From assembly GCF_023856365.1 (NCBI RefSeq), contig NC_064542.1, positions 23,035,838 to 23,099,837 of the forward strand: DNA of 64,000 bases. Reading direction: 5' to 3'. The notes under the pieces are model-generated. The model did no database searches. It worked only from the letters and a program-made list of their open reading frames with translations, and was not told where the DNA came from. Position numbers and translations under genes: made by a program. This document shows positions 11,482 through 22,878 of the stretch, piece after piece; the first letter of the stretch is position 1; the number at the start of each line of letters is the position of its first letter. Source of the stretch: Brienomyrus brachyistius. Lineage: Eukaryota > Chordata > Actinopteri > Osteoglossiformes > Mormyridae.

Positions 11482-11746
11482 CAGATGCTTCCCTACTTAC
11501 GAATGAGATGTTCTGGACGGCTGTTTGTAACTTGAAATGTTCGTAAGTCGTTATTCAACATTGTTTTATGGGTATATGCAAGTACAAAGAACTAGGATGC
11601 TGGGAGTACGCACGCTGCGCTGCGGGAGTACCGGCCAGAAGTCGTATTGGGTGGAATTGGTGCGCAGGGAAAAAATTGTTGCGGACAGGGAGCCCAACGA
11701 ACACAATTTGCATTTACAGTCCTCTTCGTAAGTTGAGGAGCGTCTG
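11482..11746. mobile_element. Tc1/mariner-type MITE, 265 bp, TA-flanked
   Basis: The terminal inverted repeats are CAGATGCTTCCCTACTTACG on the left and, read inverted, CAGACGCTCCTCAACTTACG on the right. TA dinucleotides flank both sides (11480-11481 and 11747-11748). Internal copies of the TTCGTAAG motif occur near the left end. No transposase is encoded. It lies in the probable selenot2 3' UTR, just downstream of the SECIS candidate. Confidence 0.75.
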
Positions 11747-13272
11747 TACCCCAATATTTTTTACAATACGATCACATCGCTATATTTAGCAAAATAACAT
11801 TTCTAGGACAGCACGCTCTATGCATTCTCTATTAGTATATTCAACAAAATATTAAATTTTTTTCTCATGCTATCCAGACCTTTTTTTTTTTTTTTTTTGT
11901 ACATGTTCTTACGAGAGCGGTTCTTTTCCACGCGGCGTTTGTATTGTGTTTCAGCGGCAGTCTACTTGCATAACCAATCTACAAAGAAAGTGTTTCAACT
12001 CCCAACCCAAAGGCCTGAAGTGCCAGCTAGTTTGGCACTTCTGATACTGGAACTTTTGGTACTTTGTACTCGACCAGAAGTCAATGGAAAAGCGAAGGTA
12101 CCAGAAGCACTGTACTTGGCGCGGTGGGAAAGCGCTCTTTGTTTTCCCTTTTGCTTATTTTCCACTTGTCAGATGGCACATTCATCACTGCTCACGGCAG
12201 CTCGTCTCACCTGGTCTCAGATGCTTTTCAGATTGGCAGGCGGTCACTTCTCAACCTTGTTTTGATGGCCAGCAAACGTGTTCCCACCTCCAGGTTTCTG
12301 CAGTGGTTTTCCCAGTGCATCGGGCTGTCCTGTGGCGTTATGAAGGCCTGCACTGCAAACAGCATGCTGTAAGTCCAGGCTAGATGTCCATGCCACTGTG
12401 CACACTCCTGCCTTCTTGGGGAAACCTTCAGCACTACAAAAGCCTGTGGACTGACTTTTTTTTTTTTTTTTTTTTGCAAAAGCAAGCCTCGTGGAATAAA
12501 TCCTGACCTTGTAAGCCTAGAATTCCAGGCAAGGTACTGTTTTTAGGTTAATGCTTTTTGTCTTGCTCTTGTAATTGTGCCCATATGGGTTTTGGTGGGA
12601 TAAACTGGAGGCAGTGGTCTTCTCCCGAGCTGAATGTTTTTAAAATGGTCAAAACCATGAATGCAATGTAGTTTAGTGTCTGTCAAATGCAATGTCAAAT
12701 GGGGTTTAAACAAATGCAACGGTGCGGTTTTAATTTCTCCAGTGCTAACTGTTCGTGTCCTGTGGAGCTGGATGCTTTTTGTTTTCTAAAGGCTAAGGTT
12801 ATCCAGATGACTGCTCACAGTCACGCTTATCTCATCATCCACAGAAGGCTTGCCCATTTGCATCATGGTCTGCCGTGGCAGATGTTCTTTGTTAAAGCAA
12901 ACGGCAGGTTGGGTTGAAGGATGCATAATTCTGAAGCAGCCCTGGGGTCCTCCCTGTAACCCCCCTGCAGGGGACACATGGTACCTCCTCGCTGGGCACC
13001 TCTCTTTCAGGTGCCGTGGCTCAGTGTCTAATACCCTGTGTTCTGACCCACTCTGCAGAGCCACCGAACTTACCTTCTGTTTTTATTGGTTTCTTTTTTT
13101 GCTGTTTGCATCATTCCCCGACCTGCATTTCTCTTAAGGAGGCTACTCCCCATGGAGAAAACACTCCAGCACCCTCTGCAGTCTTACACTCTGCGATTTT
13201 AAAACTGAAGATTGCAAAGTGGAAATCTTAGTTTATTTTTTTTTTTTGTTAAACTTGTGGAATTAATGTATA

Positions 13273-13278
13273 AATAAA
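13273..13278 (+). terminator. Candidate distal polyadenylation signal of selenot2
   Basis: AATAAA occurs in an AT-rich context about 2.4 kb after the stop codon and just before the Tc1-like element. An earlier AATAAA at 12495-12500 is the alternative. Confidence 0.45.
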
Positions 13279-13494
13279 GGAAGTAGTGCCTAAAATGTTT
13301 TTGCATTTTCTCCCCATGCGTTACTGTACCGTTGATATACAAATTGTGTTGTCAGTTGGGACTATTTGCTATTTTTGTATTTACGCCAGTCTAACGGAAT
13401 CACACCATGCCATATGAAGAACACAAGTACATTGCCTAACTTGTTCTCAAAGTATTGTTAAAGGTTATCTTTGATCTCAATGCAGATCTGTGTA

Positions 13495-14272
13495 CACTGA
13501 CCAGCCATAACATTAAAAACAGCTGCCTAATATTGTGCAGGTCTCCCTTATGATGCCAAAACTCCTCTGACCTGTGGAGATATGGACTCCACAAGACCTC
13601 TGAAGGTGTCCTGTGGTATCTGGCAGCAAGACCTTAGCGGTTGATCCTTTAAGTTTTGAGGTGGGGCCTCCATGGATCTGACTTGTTTGTCCAGCACATC
13701 CTCACATGCTCAATGGGATTAAGATCTGGGGATTTTGGAGGCCAGGGTAACACCTTAAACTCCTTTTCATGTTCTTTAAACCATTTCTGAGCAATTTTTG
13801 CAGTGTGACAGGATCTATTGTCCTGAAAGAGGCCACAGCAAATACTGTTGTCAAGAAGTGGTATACTTGGTCTGCAGCAATGTATACGTAGGTGGTTCGT
13901 GTCAAAGTAACATCCACATGAATGCCAGGACCCCAGGTAGGTTCAGGGCAGACAGACTAATCTTCGCTGCCCACACTCATCAGTGAGGCTTGGGTGCCTA
14001 TTACCCTGTCACTGGTTGACCAGTTGGCTTTCTTTAGACTGCTTTTGGTAGGAACTGACCACAACACCTGCCATTTCAGAAATGTTCTGACCCAGTTGTC
14101 CAGCCATCATAATTTGGCCCTTATCAAAATTGCTCAGATCCTTACACTCGCCCAAGTTCAAGAACTGCCTATAGTATAATAGCACCCTTGAAATGTGCCA
14201 TTTTTCAATGAGATAATCAGCATTACTCACTTATTCACCTGGTAGTGGTTTTAATATCATTGCTAATCAGTG
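13495..14272 (-). mobile_element. Internally deleted Tc1-like element, 778 bp
   Basis: The ends CACTGACCAGCCATAACATT and, at the right, TTTAATATCATTGCTAATCA followed by GTG form imperfect terminal inverted repeats. TA dinucleotides flank the element at 13493-13494 and 14273-14274. On the minus strand it keeps two transposase pieces. The N-terminal piece (14009-14230) has NFDKGQIMMAGQLGQNISE and the C-terminal piece (13702-13917) has DVTLTRTTYVYIAADQV. The middle is missing. The parent family is an abundant fish Tc1-like transposon of about 1.6 kb. Confidence 0.88.
13702..14230 (-). pseudogene. Broken Tc1-like transposase
   Basis: The N-terminal helix-turn-helix portion (SNFDKGQIMMAGQLGQ... 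VVSSYQKQSKESQ) and a C-terminal catalytic portion (DVTLTRTTY... DQVYHF... KLLRNGLKN) lie in order on the minus strand. The central part of the protein, including the first catalytic Asp region, has been deleted, and the NAPCHTAK-type second Asp motif is decayed. It cannot encode an active enzyme. The element could only have been moved by a complete relative elsewhere in the genome. Confidence 0.8.
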
Positions 14273-14930
14273 TATGTAGTCAGGTTTAACTTTATAGCCC
14301 AAATACTGAAATTTTCCTGCATTATTATAGTCTCTGATGACCTAGCTGACTGGTTGATGATGGACTGGTGTATGTGATTTTATTTTATCTCTCCCATTAA
14401 TGTAGTGATGGTAAATCCCTCTAACATGGATTTTCTGGCATCTCATTGGTTACTTGAGGTTTTATTTAGCTCATTTTGTCGAAATTTTTTGGCAGCCATT
14501 TGACAATTGCAGTGTGCTTGTTGGTGATTACAGGCAACATACTTGAATTTATAAGTCTGTACTGTTTTACAAACTGCAGTGTACTTAAGGGTGCCTTTTG
14601 AGTGGCCTAGTTGGGAGTTACTGAATTGCTCTTTCCAAAAATGATTTCTGTAAACAACTTTACATTCATTTGTGTAGACAATTGCAAAGCAGGTTTAGCA
14701 AGTCCTTGAAGCAATTGGGGTTATGGGGAAATCTCTGTCAAGCAGATAATTTGAACTGGTGACCTTCTGTTTACTGGAATGGAGTCCAAATCCACTGAGG
14801 TCTGTGCATGCCCTATAATCTTTAACGGATGCCTTCTTTAACTGAGCTCTCAGGCGTGATTGTCTGAACACCATCGCACTATCAGCACCGACCCCAGACC
14901 CTGAAAAGAAAACAGCGAGTAACAATTTAA
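14273..14930. other. Gene-free spacer before the CpG island
   Basis: Nothing was recognised in this stretch. The minus-strand open frame at 14695-15090 runs into the CpG island and has no recognisable domain. Confidence 0.5.
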
Positions 14931-15720
14931 CTCGCCACTGGATGGCGTCAGGGTCCGCTGTTCCAGGCGGAAGGCGCTGCGAGATCGTGACGTCCTCCAG
15001 TTTCCCACAATTCCGGAAGGGGCGCGCGCACGATCTCGCTCTCGTTAGCGCCACTGCCGCCTTGTCGACCGATTGCTTAGTAACCGTCAAGGAGGCGGAC
15101 GCAGGGGAAGAGAGAGGGATTCAGTCCCGGAGGAGTGGTCGAGGTAAGTAGTCCAGGATTTGGGGGTCCTTTGCCGGACAGCCGTCGCCGTGACGAGGGT
15201 GGAGGGGTTACAAAGTTTCATTTTGAAGGCTAGCCTGCTTTCGGGGAACAGACGTCGCCAAGTGGTTTATGTGAGGTACCGTGGTTGTGCTGACACTGTT
15301 TGGTTTTATTTTGATACACGAGTATGCACGTAACCTCACTGCCTCCAGAAAACTCCGACCGGTCCTCCGGGCAGCCGTTCGCCAGGTGTAACCCGCCGGT
15401 CCTCCGACGCTTCCCAGCTAGCTGTCACGGGGCGGCCGCCGCCAACTTTCTGTGCGGCTCTCCGCTAGCGCGTGAAAGCGTGACGGGGAAGGTACGACTG
15501 CACGCGACGGAGAGCGAGTCAGTGCAGGAAGAGCCGCCGCCGCCGCGCGCCCTTCCAGAAGACGCAGTTTCTGGATCCAACTTCTGTGTTTTTAACATGC
15601 GCTTCCCGAGCTGACCGCGGAAGAGGGCGCCCAAGGTTCGCTTTTGAGGACCTGTCACTCCTGTATGAGAGGGCGGCCGAGTCGGTCCCTGGTCCGATCC
15701 GGTCCGTCTTTGGTGTGTAT
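14930..15720 (+). promoter_or_regulatory. CpG island, probable promoter of an unidentified + strand gene
   Basis: CpG dinucleotides are dense throughout, in contrast to the CpG-poor flanks. Visible motifs include a CRE-like TGACGTCC at 14988-14995 and an ETS core CCGGAAG at 15013-15019, just after CCACAATT. Both are typical of TATA-less vertebrate promoters. A consensus splice donor follows at 15143/15144. The gene's coding exons were not found to the right, so they may lie beyond the window. Confidence 0.7.
15030..15143 (+). other. Candidate untranslated first exon with strong donor
   Basis: The sequence GGTCGAG|GTAAGTAG at 15137-15151 matches the consensus splice donor almost perfectly. 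The upstream part lies directly after the CRE and ETS motifs, so a transcript start near 15020-15060 is plausible; the start given here is a guess. The open frame starting at 14942 reads through the donor and has no recognisable domain, so I treat the exon as probably non-coding. Confidence 0.4.
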
Positions 15721-17454
15721 GCCTCTTAGAATCTCAGTGCAGTTACAGTGAACATCATTGTGCTCTTTAATTCACGTGCTTATTCGCCTTTCTATGTCGT
15801 TCTACGTTTAACGCGACTAATTCACGGTTTTTCTCTACTGTTTTAATGCATTGACTTTGGATAAAAGCGTTTCACGTGTAAATGTAACCTATTGTAACTC
15901 CTTATTTGATGAAAAAAAGCTGTAGTGTAATACTTCTGATTTACCAGCTGATCTGGTGGTCTAATTAAATTTAGAGTTTGCGTTTTGAAATGATACTGTA
16001 TGAAATCCTGCGTGTTTTTTCCACTTTGGGATTTTCCTTCGGTGAACGTGCTTCAACCGACGATGATCACCGTTATCATCATCAGATAACGGACCGCGTT
16101 GGGTCGGTTGATTGTCCGCTATTCACAAATGTGCTGTAATACTAAAACCTTTGTGTAACCTAAATGCTGGATTGATATTTCTGACCCATGGTACTTAAAT
16201 CAGTCATAGAAAATTTCTCTTACAGTTGTTTCACTTGACTTATTTGTAAAATATTTTGCCTGAGTTTGACACCAAATCAAACATTATTCATTTTACAGAA
16301 CACCTTAACATATAAGCGACACGTTAGCCGTCCAAATGCTAATTTTCTCATTTCCCGCTGATTAATGGATCTATCGACTGCGCGAGTTGACTGTCGACGA
16401 TACCTACGGTTTAAATGCAATGAAAATGACTCAAGCTACACCTTGCTTAAAATTGAGCCCGAACAGTTTAATATTGAAGGGCACTTGTATTTCAGAATTC
16501 AGGATAATCAGCATATGTATTAGCACGACTTAAATATTTTGATAAAATCTATATTTTTGTATTTGCACCATTACCCGGCGTAGTCTCTGTGCTCCAATAG
16601 TCGGAATACCGTCAATTTTCAGATTGAAATTTATTTCCCCCTCGAATTTGAAGTTGAATATATGGGAAAGACGACCACGTGTTTTAGATGTGGGAGGGAG
16701 TACAAAAAATATTACTTGCTCCTCAGATCTGTACTGTTTTGTTTGTTTTTTTTTATAGTTGGGGTTATGGCTTATTCAGATATAAACATGTTATATTTAC
16801 GTGTATACGTATGTTTGCAGACTTTACACATATTTAAATGTGAGGCATTAAGCTAGAGAGTACCAGTACTTATTAGACTGCTGAAGCTAGATCATTAGGA
16901 GAAGGTGTATTAGAGATATGGGGTGGGGGGCACTTATCCAAGCAAATAAATGATTACATGATGTGAATTGTTGCCATTTTCAAAATGGCAGTGAACTAAC
17001 TTTATAGCTTGGGCCAGTCAGTAACTTTCATTATGTGACAGTCTAGAAAATAGAACACAGTCGAGCAAGAGCTGCCGTATTTAATTTGGAGGCTACCATA
17101 AAATCACAATCAGATTATCGTCTGTGTCGCAAGTAATACACTGGAAAAAAAGTCAAAAAGAGTGAAATGAAGCCAACAAAAACCGACGAGGACCCTTGTG
17201 TTTAGGATAGCTGGATTATTTCAGCATGGCTTGTATTGTTCAAATAAACCAAACTTGTAGTAGAAAGGTGAATGTTGTTTTTTCGGCAGTATTAAGCACT
17301 GATTGTGTGTGTGTGTAACTATATATATATATAATCGTTTGTGTGGCCATATTGATTATTAGCAGCACCTGACTGAAAATTTGCTGGTGCTGCATCACGA
17401 AGGCTTCTCTTCCCATTACCCTCACGGACATTTTCATCCAGCCCAAGTCTAGAC

Positions 17455-17625
17455 GATGATAAGCACCATTAAAGGCTCTCCGTGAAAATTACCTTAAAAT
17501 AAGTGGGAAGACAGCCCGAATTGTCACGGAGGTGTCAGCCTTCAATGGCTGCGTTGCCTCTTAGCCTCACGTTCTCCATTAAAGCTGCCGCCGGAGCAGA
17601 CTCTTTTGCATAATTTTCGCCAGAT
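17455..17625. promoter_or_regulatory. Candidate conserved non-coding element
   Basis: A repeat-free block with balanced composition and two copies of a CCATTAAAG core (CACCATTAAAGGCTCTCCG at about 17465 and CTCCATTAAAGCTGCCGCC at about 17574). It lies 2.3 kb downstream of the CpG island, a plausible place for an intronic regulator. Confidence 0.3.
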
Positions 17626-17946
17626 ATACTTCTCAAATTTTTATCTCGGGCTGCGTGCATTCAGTTTCTTAGGTGACACGATTAGCTGTTCAGAGGCTGT
17701 CGTAACGCGCAAGAGTAGCGTGTGCATGCCCCAAGACCCACAGGCTAGTTGCAGCAACCTTCTGTTTGGCTGGCCCTGTGTTCTGCCATTTTTTGCTGTT
17801 TTGCCAGAATTTGCTAGATAGGCAAAATGTTGAAGTATATCGGTCAGTTTTTGCTATGTTGCCAAAGTATCTTTCCAATAGTTTTGAATGGACATTTTGT
17901 ATAAGGATTTGTGATATCAAAATAACATTCCTGTGTTTTTAAAAGT

Positions 17947-18210
17947 GGTAGCAGTTTTTTACATGTAGTTTTATGCTACCAGAAATTGCTCCCTATAGTT
18001 TTCAGTCTGGTAGCAGTTTCCACACATGTTCCACACAGGCAGGAGGTTCTGCCAGCATAAAACTGCATATGAAAAACTGCTAACCACACTGAAATCTATA
18101 GGCAGTAGATTCTGGCAGCACAAGTTTTCAGTGAGGTAGCAGTTTTTTTACACACAATTTTATGCTGCCAGAAACGGTTTCCGATAGCTTTCATTTGGGT
18201 AGCAGTTTTT
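17947..18210. repeat. Alternating direct and inverted modules
   Basis: The unit GGTAGCAGTTTTTTACA ... TTTTATGCTACCAGAAA appears forward at 17947-17985, inverted at 18047-18085 (TTCTGCCAGCATAAAACTG ... AAAACTGCTAACC), and forward again at 18135-18175. Partial forward copies are at about 18008 and 18197. A linker, CTATAGTTTTCAGT (17993-18006), also recurs inverted as ACTGAAATCTATAG (18088-18101). The block could fold into several alternative hairpins. Its ends are not clean enough to call it a transposon. Confidence 0.75.
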
Positions 18211-18719
18211 AAAAGTAAAATTAACACCATGATAAGAATGTAATGTCATAAAATGATCATCGTTGGTGTAGTAGTTATTAGCTTCCTAAGCTCTAGATAT
18301 TTTTGCTGAATTTTGTCTCCTGTCGTTTCAAGACTTGTACAAAATATACAAGGATTAACTTCAAAATATTGATATTGTGTCAAGAAAAGATATTAAACTT
18401 ACCAAATTGTGTTATGAGGCCAAAAATATTTTGCGTGTTTGTAAAATAGTAATGAAAATAAAGTAGCCTAAAAATGTTTTTCTCTTGAAACCAAGCTTCT
18501 ATAGTTCCTGTCAGTACTCCAAATATATAGCTGAATTGCTTTAATTATAATAGTAACAGACACATAATAAATGTCAATTTTTTACCTCTTATATTTGGGT
18601 GTGGGTGACCTATTTTCGACATAAAAAAAAACTGTACAAATACCAATTCTGAGACTAAGTTGCCCACTCATTTTCTGTAAAAAGTGAGCAGGTAAAACTC
18701 AAGGTTCACTGTGTGCCTT

Positions 18720-18900
18720 CCTTATATCTATGTGTCTGTCTGTTGTCTTGGAGTGTCTGTGTATATGTGTATATGGGCTGGTTTTTAACCACGTTATGGG
18801 TGCCATGTATCCTCATAATGTGATAATGTGTAAGATGTCTTACTTCCTCAATTTTATAAAAAAATCTGTGAATGTTTTAAATAATAAAAATAAGCAGGCA
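18720..18900 (+). repeat. Decayed GT-flanked interspersed repeat, copy 5
   Basis: A degenerate copy, recognisable by its GT-rich lead-in (TGTGTCTGTCTG...), CCTCATAATGTGATAATGTG and AAATCTGTGAATG. The rest has diverged. Confidence 0.4.
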
Positions 18901-20234
18901 GGTTTAAATAAAAACTGAACACATTTTTTTCCTCAACAATTGTCACAAACATAAGTGGACAAGTGTTTCTTGTATTTGGCTCATTTGAAATGTGCCCAGC
19001 TACTGCAGACAATGACACAAACCTTTGACAATCTTTTGAGAAATGTAATATTTTTATCTACTTAAAATGGTTATGACAGACATTTTATGAAGTCATAATA
19101 AAGTTTGTAAACCGTTCGTGCCATTAAACTATTTTAGTTACAAGGATCAGATACATTTTTGTTAATGTGTAAATTAAATCAACATTGTAAGGTTTGGAAA
19201 TCTTTTTTTAAAAAGCTGAGATATTAAAGTAGGAACTGAATAATTTGTATGGGAATATGAGTTCTTGCCATTTCAATTATGTTTTCGGCAGCATTCCCTT
19301 CCAACACAGAGCAAACCATACAGTAGTCCTCTGCATTCCCTAGACAAGATAATTGTGGAATAATAACTTTATTTCACCAGTAAACAAAACTCTGCCTTGA
19401 ACTTGTAAAATGTGGACACCTAGAATTTGCTCTCAAAGCACGTTGTAATGTGTGGGTCCATGCAACTGGAAGAGGTTGGACAAACCAATCAGATGTCTTG
19501 ATCCCGCCTCTAGTTGCTTGGACCCACCTCCTCTACAGTCTGTTTCAGAGAGAGAACCAATCATTGTTTTTTCTGCCCTCAGATCTTTATTGTGCAAGTA
19601 AAACTTCCATGAGCAAAACAAATGCATGAGTACCGACGAGTTTAATGGTAAAATATGGTTCCATATTTGGTTTCGGTATTTGATTCATAATTTGGGGAAT
19701 AAACACAAATATCAACAAAAGAGCTATACATGATGATTACAAAAGCTCTCTACCATGTGCATGTCCATCCGATCAATATGCATTTTATTAGACTGCCTCC
19801 CCCACCACCCCTGACAGACAATTGGATATGCCCATTACAGGCATGTTGGAATCTGAAGATTTGACCCTGCTCATTCGTTCAGTATCTGCAGTTATTAATA
19901 AATTTTGTTTCTTACTTTGACCCTGATTCACGGCCCATCTCGGTATAACTTGTGTTTTGTGATGGGTTTTTGACCATTACTCTCCCCCTCCGGAGAACTC
20001 TTTATCACGGTCTTAAAGTGAAGTTGGAAGACTCCCCTGTTTAGTCGTGACATTGTTGGATGTGCTTCTGCGTTAATCCAGCTGCATTATGGTTGTTTAC
20101 CCAGTTTTTTAGATTACACTTTGAATGTTGGAGTCAAGTTTCCCAACAACCGCTGTTCCGCATGTTAAATGGAAGTGTATCCTGTATATTAAATTGTGTT
20201 TCATTGGATTATTTTTCTGCAGCACTGTCTATAG

Positions 20235-20575
20235 CAGTGTTTCCCAACCTTTTTTGAATTGTGTACCCCCTGAGAGATTTTCTCATACCACAAGTACCCC
20301 CTTTGTCAAATGTGTTGATGATTCAATAAAAGTAGAACGTACAACTGATTATCAAATTTAAAACATTTTATTAAATCTCCATAACTTGAACATTTAATTC
20401 ATTAAGCAACACATCCCAGATAGATTTTCTTTCTATACCAGGGCACAGCTAATGGAATGGCTGATAATATTTACCCATCATCAGGGAAATTAAATATAAA
20501 AATTTTTTCCACGTACCCCCTGTAATGTGCTCGCGTACCACTAGGGGTACGCGTACCCCCGGTTGGGAATCACTG
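20235..20575. mobile_element. hAT-type MITE with perfect 8-bp target duplication
   Basis: The ends are CAGTGTTTCCCAACC and GGTTGGGAATCACTG, inverted with one mismatch. The target duplication GTCTATAG is perfect at 20227-20234 and 20576-20583. The 341-bp body has GTACCCCC motifs near both ends and no coding capacity. The 8-bp duplication and the CAGTG end assign it to hAT. The intact ends suggest fairly recent insertion. Confidence 0.93.
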
Positions 20576-20660
20576 GTCTATAGCACGGCTTTAAACTTGT
20601 ATTGAAAGTGAACACTGCTTCCCCGTGTGCACTTTTTCTTATTTTAATTTTTAATTGGTG

Positions 20661-20661
<1 letters not shown>

Positions 20662-20722
<61 letters not shown>
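20662..20722. repeat. (GT)n microsatellite
   Basis: About 30 uninterrupted GT units. Confidence 0.98.
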
Positions 20723-20723
<1 letters not shown>

Positions 20724-20993
20724 CCTATTTTTTTGGTTGTTGTTGGTTATTGTTCTGTTACTCTTTTTAAAAATGATATTTCACATGATCACTGTTTACA
20801 GTCAGATCTGACAAAATGTGTGTATATATATAAATAAATGCACTGTATAACTCTTTAAATCCAAGTTTTGATGCTTACATGACTGATGTAGCCTGTCTGT
20901 ATCACCTCTGTGCTTGGCAAATATGGTCTGAACTAAAGCAGAGTGAATTAGATCCAGTCTTACTTTTCCATAAATGCAAATAATTTTGATCAA

Positions 20994-20995
<2 letters not shown>

Positions 20996-21085
<90 letters not shown>
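20996..21085. repeat. (GT)n microsatellite
   Basis: About 45 uninterrupted GT units, followed by a short GA run. Confidence 0.98.
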
Positions 21086-21092
<7 letters not shown>

Positions 21093-21569
21093 CCAAATTA
21101 GGAAATTGCATACCTGTCTCCATTAGCCATACTAGATTAGGCGATCACTTGTAGGTGCAGCGCTGTGCCCCTTCTCGGCTGTCCTGCCTGCAACAGTCCC
21201 TGTAGGCAAAGCCCTCTTTTTTCTGTAGTTATTAGTGCTGTTGGAAGGGTTCACATTTTAATTGTCTAATAACATACAGCTATACAAAGAAACGGTGACA
21301 TAAAGTTAAGCAAGGAAGGACCTCTCTACTCTCTATCGTTTTGTGAATGGTAAATTAACTGTAAAATGATTACACTCAATTTATTACAATCTTAACATCT
21401 GAATTGTACATTGAGTGATTTTAAATATGGTTATACCCTCCTCAACCAATCACCACTTTACTGTGACGGAGATGTTTGTTTGGAACTGTGATCCAAGGAG
21501 CTATTTTGTCAAGGACAGTTGGCCCTAGTAGGGTCTCCCAAAGCAAATTGGTCCTATGTGAGAGGCCAG

Positions 21570-21650
21570 AGTCAAGTCAAGTGGGTCTTTATTGTCATAC
21601 AATATATGTATAATCCATAGAATTCAGTGGCATGAAATTCAGATTCAGAA
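21570..21650 (-). mobile_element. LINE 3' end fragment
   Basis: AGTCAAGTCAAGTGGGTCTT followed by TATTGTCATA is the reverse complement of the (A)TGACAATAAAG...CCACTTGACT terminal sequence seen at 10690-10710. Only the tail is present. Confidence 0.55.
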
Positions 21651-22878
21651 GACTCCCATGATGGGGAAGAATAAGGACCATGCAGCCTTACCCAGATTAG
21701 GGAGACCAGGGCCTAGGTTTTAGAAACATGGAATAAGCCATTATTTTATTTATATTAATTGAATTTATTTTCCATTTCTGCCACTCGTGTGTTAAACATT
21801 GCTATTGTTCACCCTATTTAAGTACATAAGTTAATATAACATGTAGCAGTAACTCTGTACTGCTGTTTAATGGTCTTATGATCCATGGCTATTTCTAGTT
21901 TTATTTTTTAATAAAGATGTTGATTCAAAAACAAATAAGCCGATCTCTGTGAGGGGAGTGCCAATGGATCGTCTGCTTGTCCATGATCTTGCCACCCACT
22001 CATCAACAACATTTTCAGTCACCTAGATCTGGGCAGTATATCCAATTTCTGTGGTACATTGATATATTTTCAAAACAAGTTATATGATGACACTCCTGTT
22101 TATATCAATACACCCTTTATTGTATGTTAAAACCAATAGTATAGTTTCATGGGTGTAATAAATGCAAGAGCTTCGTTGTATCGTTGCGCAGACTCCCAAA
22201 ATTCACAGCTAAAGTCAAACCGTTCAGTAAGCATCTTAAGAGGTAGTTGGTGGTTTGCAGATATTTTTTAATAAACCTTCAAGTTTGTAAGGTGGGTGTT
22301 TTAAAATACACCGTTAAATAGTATTTCAAAGACTGTGATGAAGTTTTTACTTCATCTCTAAACTAATGCATGATGCATATACAAAGTCTATTAAGAGCCA
22401 AAACAGAGCTTAAATAGAACTGTCTTCTGCTTTCTTTCACACATACAGATGACTGCACAGTTCTCTTTGAAACGGCAGTAGTATGCATTTTGTTTACTCA
22501 TGATGGCACAAAGTAGTGATTGCTATATGCATTTTAATCTGGGTGCATTTTACAATAAAAACAGAAACTTTACGCAGTAATGATTATTTTTAGTTTTTAA
22601 GTGCCCCTAAAGTTTCATAAATGCCCCTATATTTTAGACAGAGGGGAGCAAAAGTTGCCCCCTAAATATTTCTTAAATTTCCTACACTGGAGTAGAAATA
22701 GTAAACCTCAAGACACAGCACGGGAACCAAACTTTTGGAATGGGGCTGGACTCAATTTCACTCTGGGGTTGCCCTAGGGGGAGGTGCGGGGCAGGTGTGG
22801 GTCTACTCATAGCGCCCTGGTTTGGTGGTGGTATCTTGGAGATCACCCCAGTGAATGACTGCATCCGTTTGACTTTGT

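Larger units (their letters stand above)
11107..12135. mobile_element. Possible DNA transposon ends surrounding a nested MITE
   Basis: The left end reads GGGCGCTTTTCTGCAGCACC, then AGCTTCTGGTAC and GGTACCGGCG. The right end reads GGTACCAGAAGCACTGTAC and GGCGCGGTGGGAAAGCGCTC, which is approximately the inverse. Such GCTTTTCCAC and GGTACC termini are typical of abundant non-autonomous fish DNA transposons. Separate fragments cannot be excluded, and no clean target duplication was found. Confidence 0.35.
10869..13290 (+). other. Probable 3' UTR of selenot2
   Basis: The stop codon at 10868 is followed by AATAAA signals at 12495-12500 and 13273-13278, so the 3' UTR may be about 1.65 or 2.4 kb long. 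It holds a SECIS candidate (11395-11460), a TA-flanked MITE (11482-11746), a candidate larger inverted-repeat element (about 11107-12135) and A- or T-homopolymers at 11257-11280, 11880-11899 and 12458-12475. The open frames in this interval are short and carry no recognised domain. Confidence 0.55.
15721..20226. other. Gene-free, AT-rich stretch
   Basis: No convincing exon was found. The stretch contains a block resembling a conserved non-coding element at 17455-17625, the alternating inverted modules at 17947-18210, a weak copy of the GT-flanked repeat at about 18720-18900, and a short TG run followed by an AT run near 17305-17332. If the CpG-island gene is real, this would be its first intron. 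Confidence 0.5.
20600..22684. other. Gene-free stretch with two long GT arrays
   Basis: This stretch has (GT)n at 20662-20722 and 20996-21085, a LINE 3' end fragment at 21570-21650, and otherwise AT-rich sequence with no recognisable exon. The open frames across the arrays are alternating-residue artefacts. Confidence 0.55.

Noticed and set aside
12340..12400. ATGA followed 13 bases later by AAA, considered as the SECIS
   Set aside because: The 3' side lacks TGA and the pairing next to ATGA is poor.
12943..12975. Strong hairpin GTCC...CCCTG / CAGGGGAC with C-rich loop, considered as a SECIS with a CC loop
   Set aside because: No ATGA/TGA quartet lies at the base of the stem.
14942..15151. 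69-residue open frame in the CpG island
   Set aside because: Open frames are expected in GC-rich DNA. It runs through a strong splice donor and shows no domain.
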